Positions 9,222 to 17,970 of a DNA stretch of 56,289 nt are shown piece by piece. The notes below the pieces were generated by a model, which was given only the letters and a program-made list of their open reading frames with translations, had not been told where the DNA came from and did not search any database. The position numbers were made by a program, and so were the translations under genes. The number at the start of each line of letters is the position of its first letter. Positions within the stretch are counted from its first letter, which is position 1. Source of the DNA: Bacillus haynesii (lineage in GTDB: Bacteria; Bacillota; Bacilli; Bacillales; Bacillaceae); contig NZ_MRBL01000037.1 of the NCBI RefSeq assembly GCF_001969855.1, positions 1-56,289 on the forward strand, in the 5' to 3' direction.

Positions 9222-9332
9222 AGTTCGATGGCCGTTCTTTATTTCAATAAAATGGATATTTATTCAAAGATAAGAGGATATATCTATGGAAATTCATGAC
9301 TTTTTACGAATGTGCATCTTTTCGTTCTTTTT

Positions 9333-9338
9333 TATAAT
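9333..9338 (+). promoter_or_regulatory. Probable -10 element of the GH12 gene
   Basis: A perfect TATAAT lies 33 nt before the GTG start. No good -35 hexamer is visible at the right distance (about 9310-9316), so expression may be weak or need an activator. Confidence 0.45.
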
Positions 9339-9370
9339 ATGATGTATAAATATGAGGAGGTTTTAAATAC

Positions 9371-10156
9371 GTGAAAAACAACCAATTGCTAAAATCCGTT
9401 CTGCTATGGGGAGCCGTATGCATCATGCTGCTGGCTGGGCCGCTTTCAGCGCTTGCTGCTTCGTCATCAAACCCGTCGGATAAATTGTATTTTAAAAACA
9501 AAAAATACTACATATTCAACAATGTATGGGGAGCCGACCAGGTCAGCGGCTGGTGGCAGACCATTTATCATAACAATGATTCAGATATGGGCTGGGTATG
9601 GAATTGGCCGAGCAATACGAGCACGGTAAAAGCTTATCCGTCGATCGTCAGCGGCTGGCATTGGACTGAAGGCTATACCGCGGGAAGCGGCTTCCCGACC
9701 CGGTTGTCAGATCAAAAAAACATCAACACGAAAGTCAGCTATTCGATCAGCGCAAACGGCACGTACAATGCCGCATATGACATTTGGCTCCACAATACAA
9801 ACAAGGCGAGCTGGGATTCGGCTCCAACCGATGAGATTATGATCTGGCTCAATAACACAAATGCCGGACCTGCCGGTTCTTATGTCGAAACTGTTTCGAT
9901 TGGCGGGCACAATTGGAAAGTATATAAAGGCTATATTGATGCAGGAGGCGGCAAAGGGTGGAACGTGTTTTCATTTATCAGAACAGCAAACACCCAAAGT
10001 GCGAACTTGAATATTCGGGATTTCACGAATTATCTTGCCGACTCTAAACATTGGCTTTCCAAATCGAAGTATGTCAGCAGTGTGGAATTCGGTACGGAAG
10101 TTTTCGGAGGAACAGGACAAATTAATATTTCCAATTGGGACGTAACGGTCCGCTGA
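9371..10156 (+). CDS. Secreted GH12 endo-beta-1,4-glucanase / xyloglucanase
   Basis: The 261-residue protein has a Sec signal peptide (about residues 1-29, cleavage after ALA) and a glycoside hydrolase family 12 jelly-roll domain. The nucleophile is Glu155 in DEIMIWL and the acid/base is Glu243 in EFGTEVFGG. GH12 enzymes hydrolyse beta-1,4-glucan backbones with retention. A B. licheniformis GH12 of this length is a structurally characterised xyloglucanase, so xyloglucan is the likely substrate. The start is GTG with AGGAGG 10 nt upstream. The gene is an insertion between yugS and yugT relative to B. subtilis and is flanked by its own terminator. Confidence 0.93.
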   Translation: MKNNQLLKSVLLWGAVCIMLLAGPLSALAASSSNPSDKLYFKNKKYYIFNNVWGADQVSGWWQTIYHNNDSDMGWVWNWPSNTSTVKAYPSIVSGWHWTEGYTAGSGFPTRLSDQKNINTKVSYSISANGTYNAAYDIWLHNTNKASWDSAPTDEIMIWLNNTNAGPAGSYVETVSIGGHNWKVYKGYIDAGGGKGWNVFSFIRTANTQSANLNIRDFTNYLADSKHWLSKSKYVSSVEFGTEVFGGTGQINISNWDVTVR

Positions 10157-10163
10157 TGGATTC

Positions 10164-10199
10164 ACACCGCTCTTTCGCAAAAAGGGCGGTGTTTAATTT
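10164..10199 (+). terminator. Terminator of the GH12 gene
   Basis: A 12-bp stem (ACACCGC plus TCTTT pairing with AAAGG plus GCGGTGT, one wobble) is followed by TTTAATTT. Confidence 0.7.
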
Positions 10200-10238
10200 A
10201 TTCCAAATGTTCTTTTTTAGGCGTTCGCAACTGAAATA

Positions 10239-10913
10239 TTACGATACCATCCTTACGTATTGCCGTTTATCTTCATCCTGAATGACCACTCCAAGCTTTG
10301 CCAGGTCTTTGCGCAGGATTTTTGCCTCTTCATGTTTATTATCCAGGATAGCCCGTTCTCTGGCTAAAAGAAGTGTATTAATATGTGAGGGGAAATCGGG
10401 ATGATCCGCAACCCAGCGTTGATACTTATTCTTAAAGGGATCTTCGTCTGCCCATTTATAGCCGTGATGTTTAAAAGCGCTTTCTACAAACATTTCCTTT
10501 GATTCAATTCGTTCACGGTACAATTCAGTGTCATCATGACCAAGAACAACGAGATCCTTATTCTCAAGATAGACTGCAGAAATGTCTTTTTTCTCAATCA
10601 CTTCTTCTTTCTCTTTAAACAACAGCTTTACGTTTTGATCAGAAATGAACACCTGAAGAATTTCAGTGAGAATATATTGTGAAAAAAATAGGCCGGCAAC
10701 GCTTCCGATAGCTGCAGCGATAATTGAAACCCAGAAACTGTTTAGTGATGTGATAAATTCCAAAGGCCCTTTAAAAGGAACGATAGGAATAGTCAGTACC
10801 CAATCGGCAATAACAGGCAAAAACCATCCAAGAACAGCTCCTAAAACCGGCGGAATGATCCAATATAAGGTTTTTTCTATTTTAGATAATCCAACAATCG
10901 TTTCCTGATTCAA
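10239..10913 (-). CDS. YqeB-like membrane protein
   Basis: The 224-residue protein has two N-terminal transmembrane helices (about residues 15-37 and 58-85) and a cytosolic C-terminal half with KHHGYKWADEDPFKNKYQRWV, resembling B. subtilis YqeB, a protein of unknown function. Its ATG overlaps the stop of the TetR gene (ATGA), so the two form a tightly coupled operon and it is probably the target of that regulator. The YqeB assignment rests on remembered sequence and is moderate. Confidence 0.7.
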   Translation of the reverse strand: MNQETIVGLSKIEKTLYWIIPPVLGAVLGWFLPVIADWVLTIPIVPFKGPLEFITSLNSFWVSIIAAAIGSVAGLFFSQYILTEILQVFISDQNVKLLFKEKEEVIEKKDISAVYLENKDLVVLGHDDTELYRERIESKEMFVESAFKHHGYKWADEDPFKNKYQRWVADHPDFPSHINTLLLARERAILDNKHEEAKILRKDLAKLGVVIQDEDKRQYVRMVS

Positions 10914-11500
10914 AATCTTTCACTGCCTTTCATCACATTACTGACTGCTGTTTCCCATATTTTTTTATAATCCATCTCAATTCCTAAAATCATGAAGTTA
11001 CCCAAATTATCAATGATCAGGGCAAGGGAGTGTGCATTCACCTTGGTGTTTTTAGAAGAGATGACACCGAGTTCGACACCGTAAGAAAGCAATGCTTCAA
11101 AACCTTCTAAGAATTGTTCCATGATAGATTTAAGCTTTTTCTCATATTTTGGTTTTTGCGCTGCACTTAAAACAAACTCGTGTACCACTTTCAAAGCAGG
11201 AGAGTTATGTTTATACTCTTCAAAATAGCGTACGCCGTCTGTTATTAAGCGTTTTTCAAAGTTCTCCTTCGTGTACTCATTAATTGAAAAATAAGCAGAG
11301 AAGTGGTGGTCATCAAATACAATATGAAATAGGTAATCGACCAGCTCTTCTTTAGAAGGGAAATAATAGTAAATAGCTGGTTTAGAAATGCCTACTTCCG
11401 ACGCAATCATTGAAAGGCTCGTGCCTTTTAGGCCGTGTCGGGCAATAAGAGTAAATGCTGCTTCAACGATCGCATCTTGGGTGTTCATTTTCTTTTTCAT
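10910..11500 (-). CDS. TetR/AcrR-family transcriptional regulator
   Basis: The 196-residue protein has an N-terminal TetR helix-turn-helix (about residues 5-50, with ARHGLKGTSLSMIASEVGISK and the typical AIYYYFPSKEEL) and a variable ligand-binding C-terminal domain. The ATG at 11500 is chosen because AAGGA lies 9 nt upstream; a TTG at 11509 is too close to it. It precedes and overlaps the YqeB-like gene. A perfect TTACC-GATA-GGTAA palindrome 40 nt upstream is its likely operator, which implies autoregulation. The ligand is unknown. Confidence 0.88.
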   Translation of the reverse strand: MKKKMNTQDAIVEAAFTLIARHGLKGTSLSMIASEVGISKPAIYYYFPSKEELVDYLFHIVFDDHHFSAYFSINEYTKENFEKRLITDGVRYFEEYKHNSPALKVVHEFVLSAAQKPKYEKKLKSIMEQFLEGFEALLSYGVELGVISSKNTKVNAHSLALIIDNLGNFMILGIEMDYKKIWETAVSNVMKGSERF

Positions 11501-11539
11501 TGAAATCAATCCTTAGCATAATCTATATATTTATTTTAC

Positions 11540-11553
11540 TTACCGATAGGTAA
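11540..11553. promoter_or_regulatory. Putative TetR operator
   Basis: The perfect inverted repeat TTACC GATA GGTAA lies upstream of the TetR start and is of the form bound by many TetR/AcrR proteins. It sits where the promoter of the tetR-yqeB-like operon should be. Confidence 0.6.
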
Positions 11554-11801
11554 AAAAAGCAACTGTAATTTAGGTTTTACGTATTCTGTATTCAGAGATG
11601 TCTCGTTTCACAAGGGTTTAATCTTTTTTTCACCATCTCTTGCCGTCACCTTGCTGCCTTCTCAAAGTATTGATAAGCCGCAAAGCATATTTAGTATAAA
11701 GAAACGTATAATCGTTGGTATATCAAAGTTTACAGGATGTTTATGTTCGCAGTCTAAAAATATTTTATTCATCATAATGTCTTCACACAAGGGGTGTTTG
11801 A

Positions 11802-13484
11802 ATGACAAGGGCATGGTGGAAAGAGGCAGTCGTTTATCAAGTGTATCCGCGCAGTTTTATGGATTCGAACGGGGATGGCATCGGAGATATCAACGGGATC
11901 AGAGAGAAGCTTCCGTATATCAGGGAGCTCGGGGCGGATGCCATTTGGATTTGTCCGGTGTTTGATTCTCCCAATGCAGATAACGGTTATGACATCAGGG
12001 ATTATCAAAGTATCATGCCGGAATTTGGCACGATGGACGACTTTGACGCCCTGCTGACTGAAGTGCATCAGCTCGGAATGAAACTGATCATCGATCTCGT
12101 CATCAATCATACGAGCGATGAACATCCTTGGTTTATCGAATCAAGGGCAGAGCGGAATTCCGGAAAGCGGGACTGGTATATTTGGCAAGACGGAAAGGAC
12201 GGGAGCGAACCGAACAACTGGGAAAGCATATTCGGCGGCTCAACCTGGACTTATGATGAAAAAACAGAGCAGTATTATCTGCACCTGTTTCACGAAAAGC
12301 AGCCTGATCTGAATTGGGAAAACAGTGATATGCGAAGCGCTCTTTATGACATGATCAACTGGTGGCTTCAAAAAGGAATCGACGGGTTCAGAGTTGACGC
12401 GATTACACATATTAAGAAAAAAGAAGGGCTGCCGGATCTGCCGAATCCGGAAGGGCTCCCTTTTGTGCCTTCATTTGCTTACCATATGAATGTCGAAGGG
12501 ATTATGGCGTTATTGCAGGAAGTAAAAGAGAATACATTCGCCGGGTATCCCCATATCATGACAGTCGGCGAAGCAAACGGTGTCAGCGCTGAAGAAGCGG
12601 AGGACTGGGTTGGAGAATCAAACGGTATATTCAGCATGATTTTCCAATTTGAACACCTCGGCCTTTGGGGTATTGAAGACGGAGAACTCGATATCCTCGA
12701 ACTCAAGCGGATTTTGTCAAACTGGCAATCGGCTCTTGAAGGGAAAGGGTGGAACGCGCTTTTTATCGAAAATCATGATCAGCCCCGGGCTGTTTCAGTT
12801 TGGGGAGATGACGGGAAATACAGAATAGACAGCGCGAAGGCCTTAGCTGCAATGTATTTTTTGATGAAAGGCACCCCGTTTATTTATCAAGGACAGGAAA
12901 TCGGAATGACAAACGCGATTTTCTTTGATATAGATGATTATGATGACGTATCGATTAAAAATGATTACCGGATTCAAAAAGAAAAGGGCCGCTCACACGA
13001 AGACATCATGAAGGCGGTTTGGAAAAAGAGCAGGGATCACGCGCGCACACCGATGCAATGGACAGATCGGCCAAATGCCGGCTTTACTAAAGGAGAACCG
13101 TGGCTGCGCATGAACGAAAATTACAAGCTGATCAATACGGTTCATCAGCAGTATGACCCCCTGTCGGTCTATCATTTTTATAAACGATTAATTGCCATCA
13201 GAAAGCGGTATGACGTCTTCATCGACGGATCATATGAACTGCTTTTGCCTGAGGACCGGCAGATTTTTGCATACTTGCGAAAACTTCGAGAAGAAACGGC
13301 CATCGTGATCGTGAACCTCAGCGCACGCCAGGCGTTTTACCATCATCCCTCATACCCGTTATGTACAGACGGACTGCTGCTGTCAAATGCGGATATCGAC
13401 GCGCACAAGCATCTCACATCTTTTGTGATGAAGCCTTATGAGGCGCGCGTTTACATGTTCAGACAGGAAATCGGCGATTTGTAA
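11802..13484 (+). CDS. yugT: YugT, oligo-1,6-glucosidase / alpha-glucosidase (GH13)
   Basis: The 560-residue cytosolic enzyme belongs to GH13 subfamily 31, which cleaves terminal alpha-1,6 or alpha-1,4 glucosides from isomalto-oligosaccharides and similar sugars. The conserved regions are visible: DLVINHTS, GFRVDAI (nucleophile Asp199), VGEANG (acid/base Glu257) and ENHDQPR (His325, Asp326). There is no signal peptide. It is followed by yugU after 38 nt. The length fits the family (about 555). Confidence 0.94.
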   Translation: MTRAWWKEAVVYQVYPRSFMDSNGDGIGDINGIREKLPYIRELGADAIWICPVFDSPNADNGYDIRDYQSIMPEFGTMDDFDALLTEVHQLGMKLIIDLVINHTSDEHPWFIESRAERNSGKRDWYIWQDGKDGSEPNNWESIFGGSTWTYDEKTEQYYLHLFHEKQPDLNWENSDMRSALYDMINWWLQKGIDGFRVDAITHIKKKEGLPDLPNPEGLPFVPSFAYHMNVEGIMALLQEVKENTFAGYPHIMTVGEANGVSAEEAEDWVGESNGIFSMIFQFEHLGLWGIEDGELDILELKRILSNWQSALEGKGWNALFIENHDQPRAVSVWGDDGKYRIDSAKALAAMYFLMKGTPFIYQGQEIGMTNAIFFDIDDYDDVSIKNDYRIQKEKGRSHEDIMKAVWKKSRDHARTPMQWTDRPNAGFTKGEPWLRMNENYKLINTVHQQYDPLSVYHFYKRLIAIRKRYDVFIDGSYELLLPEDRQIFAYLRKLREETAIVIVNLSARQAFYHHPSYPLCTDGLLLSNADIDAHKHLTSFVMKPYEARVYMFRQEIGDL

Positions 13485-13522
13485 CGAATTGAGAGAGGGT
13501 GCCAAGAAAGGAGCGGATTCGT

Positions 13523-13924
13523 ATGTTGAAAAAAATACAGATTCAAACAAACCGGCGCGATGAAATGCTTGATATCACAAATGAAGTCGAAAAATTCATT
13601 TCAGAAAATGATGTTTCCAGCGGCGCTGTTATCGTCTACTGTCCGCATACAACGGCAGGTATTACGATCAATGAAAATGCCGACCCCGATGTCAAACGCG
13701 ATATGCTGAGAAGATTCGATGAAGTGTATCCGTGGGAACATGAGCTTGACCGCCATATGGAAGGGAATACCGCGGCGCATTTGAAATCGAGCACGGTCGG
13801 GGCATCGCAGCATATTTTGATTGAAGGGGGCAGGCTTGTCCTCGGGACTTGGCAGGGCATATATTTCTGCGAGTTCGACGGCCCGAGGCACCGGACGTGC
13901 TATTTTAAAATTTTAGCCGATTAA
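13523..13924 (+). CDS. yugU: YugU, YjbQ/UPF0047 family protein
   Basis: The 133-residue protein matches the YjbQ/UPF0047 family: [22 protein letters not shown], the [15 protein letters not shown] segment and the C-terminal [18 protein letters not shown]. The conserved histidines suggest metal binding, and some members show weak thiamine-phosphate synthase activity. The true role is unknown. The ATG at 13523 has AAAGGAG 10 nt upstream and gives the family length; a GTG at 13499 would add eight unsupported residues. It lies in a probable operon with yugT and the nitronate monooxygenase. Confidence 0.92.
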   Translation: MLKKIQIQTNRRDEMLDITNEVEKFISENDVSSGAVIVYCPHTTAGITINENADPDVKRDMLRRFDEVYPWEHELDRHMEGNTAAHLKSSTVGASQHILIEGGRLVLGTWQGIYFCEFDGPRHRTCYFKILAD

Positions 13925-13939
13925 AAGGAGGAAATAAAA

Positions 13940-14995
13940 ATGAATCAGTTCATGGAACGCCTCTCTTTGTCAAAGCCTGTGATCCAGGCGCCGATGGCAG
14001 GCGGGCCGACAACGCCAAGGCTCGCCGCCGCCGTATCAGATAGCGGCGGCTTAGGCAGCCTTGCATCCGGCTATTTGACGCCGGAAGTGCTTCAACAACA
14101 GATTATGGAAACGAAAAAGCTGACATCAGCCGCGTTTCAAGTCAACCTCTTCATTCCGGAAAAACGGGAAACCGTCAGTCGGGAAGAATATGAAAGGTGG
14201 CTAGAGAAAATACCCTTGGCACGTTCGGCTTCATCCGTGGCAGATGAAAAACAAGATTGGGACGATTTTTACGAGAAAATCGAAATCATTCTAAAGGAAG
14301 GGATCAGCGCCGTTTCATTTACGTTTGGCCCGCCGCCGGCTGATGCCGTCAAGGAACTGAAAAACCGAAATTGCTGTTTAATGGGCACCGCGGTTTCAGT
14401 TGAAGAAGCCGTGCTGCTTGAAGAACTGGGGATGGATGTCGTCGTTGTTCAAGGAAGTGAGGCGGGCGGTCACAGGGGAGCCTTCTTGAAAACGAAGGGA
14501 GAGCCTTCTGTCGGCTCGATGACTTTAATTCCCCATGCGGCAGATCATGTGTCGGTTCCGGTTATCGCAGCGGGCGGCATTTTTGACAAAAGAGGTGTTG
14601 CGGCAGCTTTTGCCCTCGGCGCACAGGGCGTTCAAATCGGTACCGCTTTTTTGACGTGCGAAGAAAGCGGAACACACCCTGCATACAAACAAAAACTGCT
14701 CGAAGCGGTTGAAACAGACACAAGGCTGACCCGCTTGTTCTCAGGGAAGCCGGCAAGAGGCATCGTCAATCAGTGGATGGAAGACAGACGCCCGGACGAA
14801 GCTGAAGCGCTGCCTTATCCTCTGCAAAACACGCTGACGCAACCGATGAGAAATCAGGCGAAGCTTGAAGGAAATACGGACAGCATGTCATTGTGGTCCG
14901 GACAGGGCGTGCGGGCTTCCGTCCAGCAAACGACGGTGAAGGAGCTGATGGATCAGCTTGTGCCTGCCGATGTGCTATCTGATCATTTGTATTAA
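13940..14995 (+). CDS. yrpB: Nitronate monooxygenase (YrpB-like)
   Basis: This 351-residue FMN-dependent TIM-barrel enzyme oxidises alkyl nitronates such as propionate 3-nitronate to carbonyl compounds and nitrite. The N terminus IQAPMAGGPTTPRLAAAVSD and the core GSEAGGHRGAF with the catalytic His178 are typical. The downstream AAGGIFDKRGVAAAFALGAQGVQIG forms the phosphate-binding part. A related reading would be FabK enoyl-ACP reductase, but the conserved His and overall match favour nitronate monooxygenase. It follows yugU by 15 nt. Its 3' end overlaps the convergent tgl by 21 nt. Confidence 0.88.
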   Translation: MNQFMERLSLSKPVIQAPMAGGPTTPRLAAAVSDSGGLGSLASGYLTPEVLQQQIMETKKLTSAAFQVNLFIPEKRETVSREEYERWLEKIPLARSASSVADEKQDWDDFYEKIEIILKEGISAVSFTFGPPPADAVKELKNRNCCLMGTAVSVEEAVLLEELGMDVVVVQGSEAGGHRGAFLKTKGEPSVGSMTLIPHAADHVSVPVIAAGGIFDKRGVAAAFALGAQGVQIGTAFLTCEESGTHPAYKQKLLEAVETDTRLTRLFSGKPARGIVNQWMEDRRPDEAEALPYPLQNTLTQPMRNQAKLEGNTDSMSLWSGQGVRASVQQTTVKELMDQLVPADVLSDHLY

Positions 14996-15712
14996 TGCCG
15001 GAATATCAACCCGAGTCACTTGAGAAAGCAGATAGGCGGACGTCTGTGCATGAGGCTTTCTCAGCCCGTTCAGTTTTTCAATGATCGTCTCGCCGCTTAA
15101 GATCCCCAGACCGTGTGCCGCATAGAGATTATTTTCAAGTAAAATAGCATTTTCTCCGCGCCACTGCGGTCTTTCGGGATCGAATTCAGGGTTCTTGAAA
15201 TACAGGCAGTCTCCTGGAAGGTAGTCGTTTCCTTTATCCGTATAGATCGGCAGCCGCTCATAATGCCAATCGTATAAAATGATCCTTTGATAATTCCGGT
15301 CAAATGTCTGGTCGCCGATCGTTTTAAGAAGCGCCATATAAAAAATGATGACAATCGCAGTCGCGCACTCAAAAGCATAAGAAGGGCCGCTTTCAAAAAT
15401 ATTTCGAATCGCCTTTGAAGCCGGTGCCCTGTACTTCAACTCCAAAGCCCCCTCAGGCGTCACCCTCCAAAACTCTTCATTCCCGTATGTCTTTGAAAAG
15501 GTAGCAAACTTCGCTCCGCTGTTGATCAGCTCTCTGGCCGATTCGACGGTATGCTCTCGGAATCTCAGCTCAAATAACAGTTCTGAGATTGAACCGTATC
15601 TATATCCGGATGGCATGGCCAGCATCCGGTTGGCGATGTCTCTCTGCGTCTGACTGACATTCAGTTTTTCGATATCCTCAGGACGGAGCCGGTAGCCCGA
15701 AACACTTATCAT
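14975..15712 (-). CDS. tgl: Protein-glutamine gamma-glutamyltransferase (spore transglutaminase)
   Basis: The 245-residue enzyme crosslinks spore coat proteins through epsilon-(gamma-glutamyl)lysine bonds in the mother cell late in sporulation. The catalytic residues of B. subtilis Tgl are at the same numbers: Cys116 (in FECATA), Glu187 (in RGENA) and His200. The ATG at 15712 gives the exact family length and has AAGGG 8-9 nt upstream; a GTG at 15721 would overlap the ribosome binding site. A sigma-K-like -10 element (CATACGCTA) lies 25 nt upstream, consistent with mother-cell expression. Confidence 0.96.
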   Translation of the reverse strand: MISVSGYRLRPEDIEKLNVSQTQRDIANRMLAMPSGYRYGSISELLFELRFREHTVESARELINSGAKFATFSKTYGNEEFWRVTPEGALELKYRAPASKAIRNIFESGPSYAFECATAIVIIFYMALLKTIGDQTFDRNYQRIILYDWHYERLPIYTDKGNDYLPGDCLYFKNPEFDPERPQWRGENAILLENNLYAAHGLGILSGETIIEKLNGLRKPHAQTSAYLLSQVTRVDIPALIQMIR

Positions 15713-15737
15713 AGGATACACCCTTTTCCTTTTTTAT

Positions 15738-15746
15738 TAGCGTATG
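15738..15746 (-). promoter_or_regulatory. Sigma-K-type -10 element of tgl
   Basis: Read on the minus strand the site is CATACGCTA, which fits the sigma-K -10 consensus CATANNNTA. The matching -35 AC is not clear at 16-17 nt, so the call rests on the -10 and on known sigma-K control of tgl. Confidence 0.5.
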
Positions 15747-15793
15747 CCTGATGCTTGGGCAGGAAAACGGTCTAATTTTCCGCTTTTTTTACT

Positions 15794-15820
15794 TAAAAAA
15801 CAGACACCGTCTCCGATAAA
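15794..15820 (+). promoter_or_regulatory. Sigma-D promoter of the first chemoreceptor gene
   Basis: The -35 TAAA (15794-15797) and -10 TCCGATAA (15812-15819) are separated by 14 nt, close to the sigma-D consensus TAAA-N14/15-GCCGATAT used by motility and chemotaxis genes. Confidence 0.8.
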
Positions 15821-15842
15821 AGTAGAGAAAGGGGAATCACAC

Positions 15843-17825
15843 ATGAAAAAGCTTTTAAATTGGACGAAACGTCCTTCTATTTCTAAAAAATTAATTTTCT
15901 CATTTATATTCATTTTAACAATTCCGATCTTGGTTCTTTCGGTTACTTCATATTTTACGGCAAGCAGCACGCTCGAGGATGAGATTTTGAGAAGTGCGAA
16001 AGACAATATCGATGAACTGAACGACATCATTCAGCAAGATATCGGCAGCAAGGAGACTTCCATTGCGTATTTCAGCGAATGGATTGATCAAAAAGCGTAC
16101 AAAGAGAAAGGCCAGACTGCCATTAAACAACGGTTTGAGCAGTTTGCAAAACAGAATCCCGACGTTGAACTCGTCTTCACCGGATCGGAAGATAGTGTTT
16201 ACGCACAATATCCGAATGCTCCATTGCCTGACGGGTATGACCCGGTAGAACGCGACTGGTATAAACAGGCTGTCCAGGAAAAAGGGAAAACGATTGTAAC
16301 TGAACCTTATGAGTCTGCATCAACGGGGCATATGGTCGTCACGATCGCCAAGCAGAATAAAGACGGTTCTGGCGTAGTCGCCCTTGACTTGAACATTGAC
16401 AAGCTGATCAAATCGGCAAACACCATCAGCATCGGGAAAACCGGCTATGCATTCATCATCGGCGAAGGGAAAACGTATGTCGCCCATCCGAAAATTAAAG
16501 CCGGCACAGAAGCAGAAGCTGATCTGACAGAGCAAATGTTCAGCAAAGAGAGCGGCTTGTTCACCTTTAATGAAAAAGGAAAAGAAAAGAAAACGGTCTT
16601 CACGACAAACAAACTAACCGGCTGGAAAATCGGCGGAAAGATGAATACAGCGGAGATTAAAGACGCTGCCCAGCCCGTGCTTCACATGGCAGTCATGACA
16701 TTGGCGGGCGCAATTATTCTGGGCGGCATCCTTGTTTACTTTATCGTCCGCGCGATCAGCAAGCCTTTAAATCAACTCGTCTCTTCTGCAAAAAGCATCA
16801 GTGAAGGAGATCTGACACAAAAAATCGATGTCCGCTCCAGAGACGAATTCGGCCAGCTGGGCACAAGCTTTAACGAAATGGCTGACTCATTGCGCTCGCT
16901 GATCAGCACGATTCAGGAATCGGTCGACAATGTGGCATCTTCTTCAGAGCAGCTGACGGCAAGCGCGGACCAGACAAGCAAAGCGACGGAGCACATTACA
17001 TTAGCGATCGAGCGGTTCTCAAGCGGCGCTGAAAGTCAAAGCGAAAAAGTCGAAGCGAGTTCCCTGCGGCTCAGCCAAATGAATGACAAGCTGAATGAAA
17101 TCGCAGGCGTATCAGAATCGATTACAGAATCCTCGGGTAAATCGACGGAAATTGCCGAAACAGGCGGAGAGCTTGTCCAACAAACCGTCGGGCAGATGAA
17201 TTCGATCGACAGATCCGTCAGACAGGCCGAACAGGTTGTCAAAGGGCTTGAAGCGAAATCGAAAGATATCACCGCGATCCTGCGCGTCATAAACGGAATC
17301 GCCGATCAAACGAATTTACTGGCGCTGAACGCCGCCATCGAGGCAGCGCGGGCCGGCGAATCAGGCAGAGGCTTCTCGGTTGTCGCTGAAGAAGTAAGAA
17401 AGCTTGCGGCCCAATCAGCAGGATCGGCAAAAGAAATCGAAGCGCTGATTCAGGATATCGTCAAAGAAATCGAACATTCGCTCAACATGTTCAAGTCGGT
17501 CAACCAAGAAGTACAGTCAGGACTCGAAATTACGGAAGAAACGGAATCGAGCTTTAAACATATTTACGACATGACAAACGAAGTCGCAGGCAAGCTGCAG
17601 ACAATGAATGCCGCCGTAGAGCATTTATCAACAGGTTCTCACGAAATTTCCGATGCGGTCGAAGAGATCGCCGACGTATCGCGTGAAAGCTCTGCCGGCA
17701 TTCAGGACATCGCTGCTTCAGCGGAAGAACAGCTGGCTTCCATGGAAGAAATCAGCTCATCCGCTGCAACGCTCGAACAAATGGCTGAAGAACTGCGCGA
17801 CTTAACGAAAAAGTTTAAGATTTGA
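15843..17825 (+). CDS. Methyl-accepting chemotaxis protein 1 (McpA/TlpA/McpB family)
   Basis: The 660-residue chemoreceptor has a transmembrane helix at about 17-38, an extracellular double-Cache domain (about 40-278, with RDWY at 137-140 and Asp182), a second transmembrane helix (about 280-305), a HAMP domain ([22 protein letters not shown]) and a long cytoplasmic signalling coiled coil with the hairpin tip [20 protein letters not shown]. It signals to CheA/CheW at the poles. The ATG at 15843 has AAAGGGG upstream; a longer in-frame reading would run into the promoter. The ligand is not known. It is the first of three tandem paralogues, each with its own promoter. Confidence 0.95.
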   Translation: MKKLLNWTKRPSISKKLIFSFIFILTIPILVLSVTSYFTASSTLEDEILRSAKDNIDELNDIIQQDIGSKETSIAYFSEWIDQKAYKEKGQTAIKQRFEQFAKQNPDVELVFTGSEDSVYAQYPNAPLPDGYDPVERDWYKQAVQEKGKTIVTEPYESASTGHMVVTIAKQNKDGSGVVALDLNIDKLIKSANTISIGKTGYAFIIGEGKTYVAHPKIKAGTEAEADLTEQMFSKESGLFTFNEKGKEKKTVFTTNKLTGWKIGGKMNTAEIKDAAQPVLHMAVMTLAGAIILGGILVYFIVRAISKPLNQLVSSAKSISEGDLTQKIDVRSRDEFGQLGTSFNEMADSLRSLISTIQESVDNVASSSEQLTASADQTSKATEHITLAIERFSSGAESQSEKVEASSLRLSQMNDKLNEIAGVSESITESSGKSTEIAETGGELVQQTVGQMNSIDRSVRQAEQVVKGLEAKSKDITAILRVINGIADQTNLLALNAAIEAARAGESGRGFSVVAEEVRKLAAQSAGSAKEIEALIQDIVKEIEHSLNMFKSVNQEVQSGLEITEETESSFKHIYDMTNEVAGKLQTMNAAVEHLSTGSHEISDAVEEIADVSRESSAGIQDIAASAEEQLASMEEISSSAATLEQMAEELRDLTKKFKI

Positions 17826-17830
17826 TGAAA

Positions 17831-17857
17831 AGAGGCTGCTGGTCAGCCTCTTTTTTT
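17831..17857 (+). terminator. Terminator of chemoreceptor 1
   Basis: The stem GAGGCTG / CAGCCTC with loop CTGGT is followed by seven T. Confidence 0.85.
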
Positions 17858-17925
17858 AGTTCTATTTTCAAGAATTTTCAGAAATGATTTTTAAAGTTTT
17901 TTAATATGCAAAAGTAAATGAAAGG

Positions 17926-17933
17926 TCCGATAT
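17926..17933 (+). promoter_or_regulatory. Sigma-D-type -10 of chemoreceptor 2
   Basis: TCCGATAT matches seven of eight positions of the sigma-D -10 GCCGATAT. The -35 is poorer (a CAAA or GCAA at about 13-14 nt), so this promoter may be weaker than those of its neighbours. Confidence 0.65.
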
Positions 17934-17970
17934 TAGTTTCATAATCTAGAAGCTAAAGGAGTTATATCAA

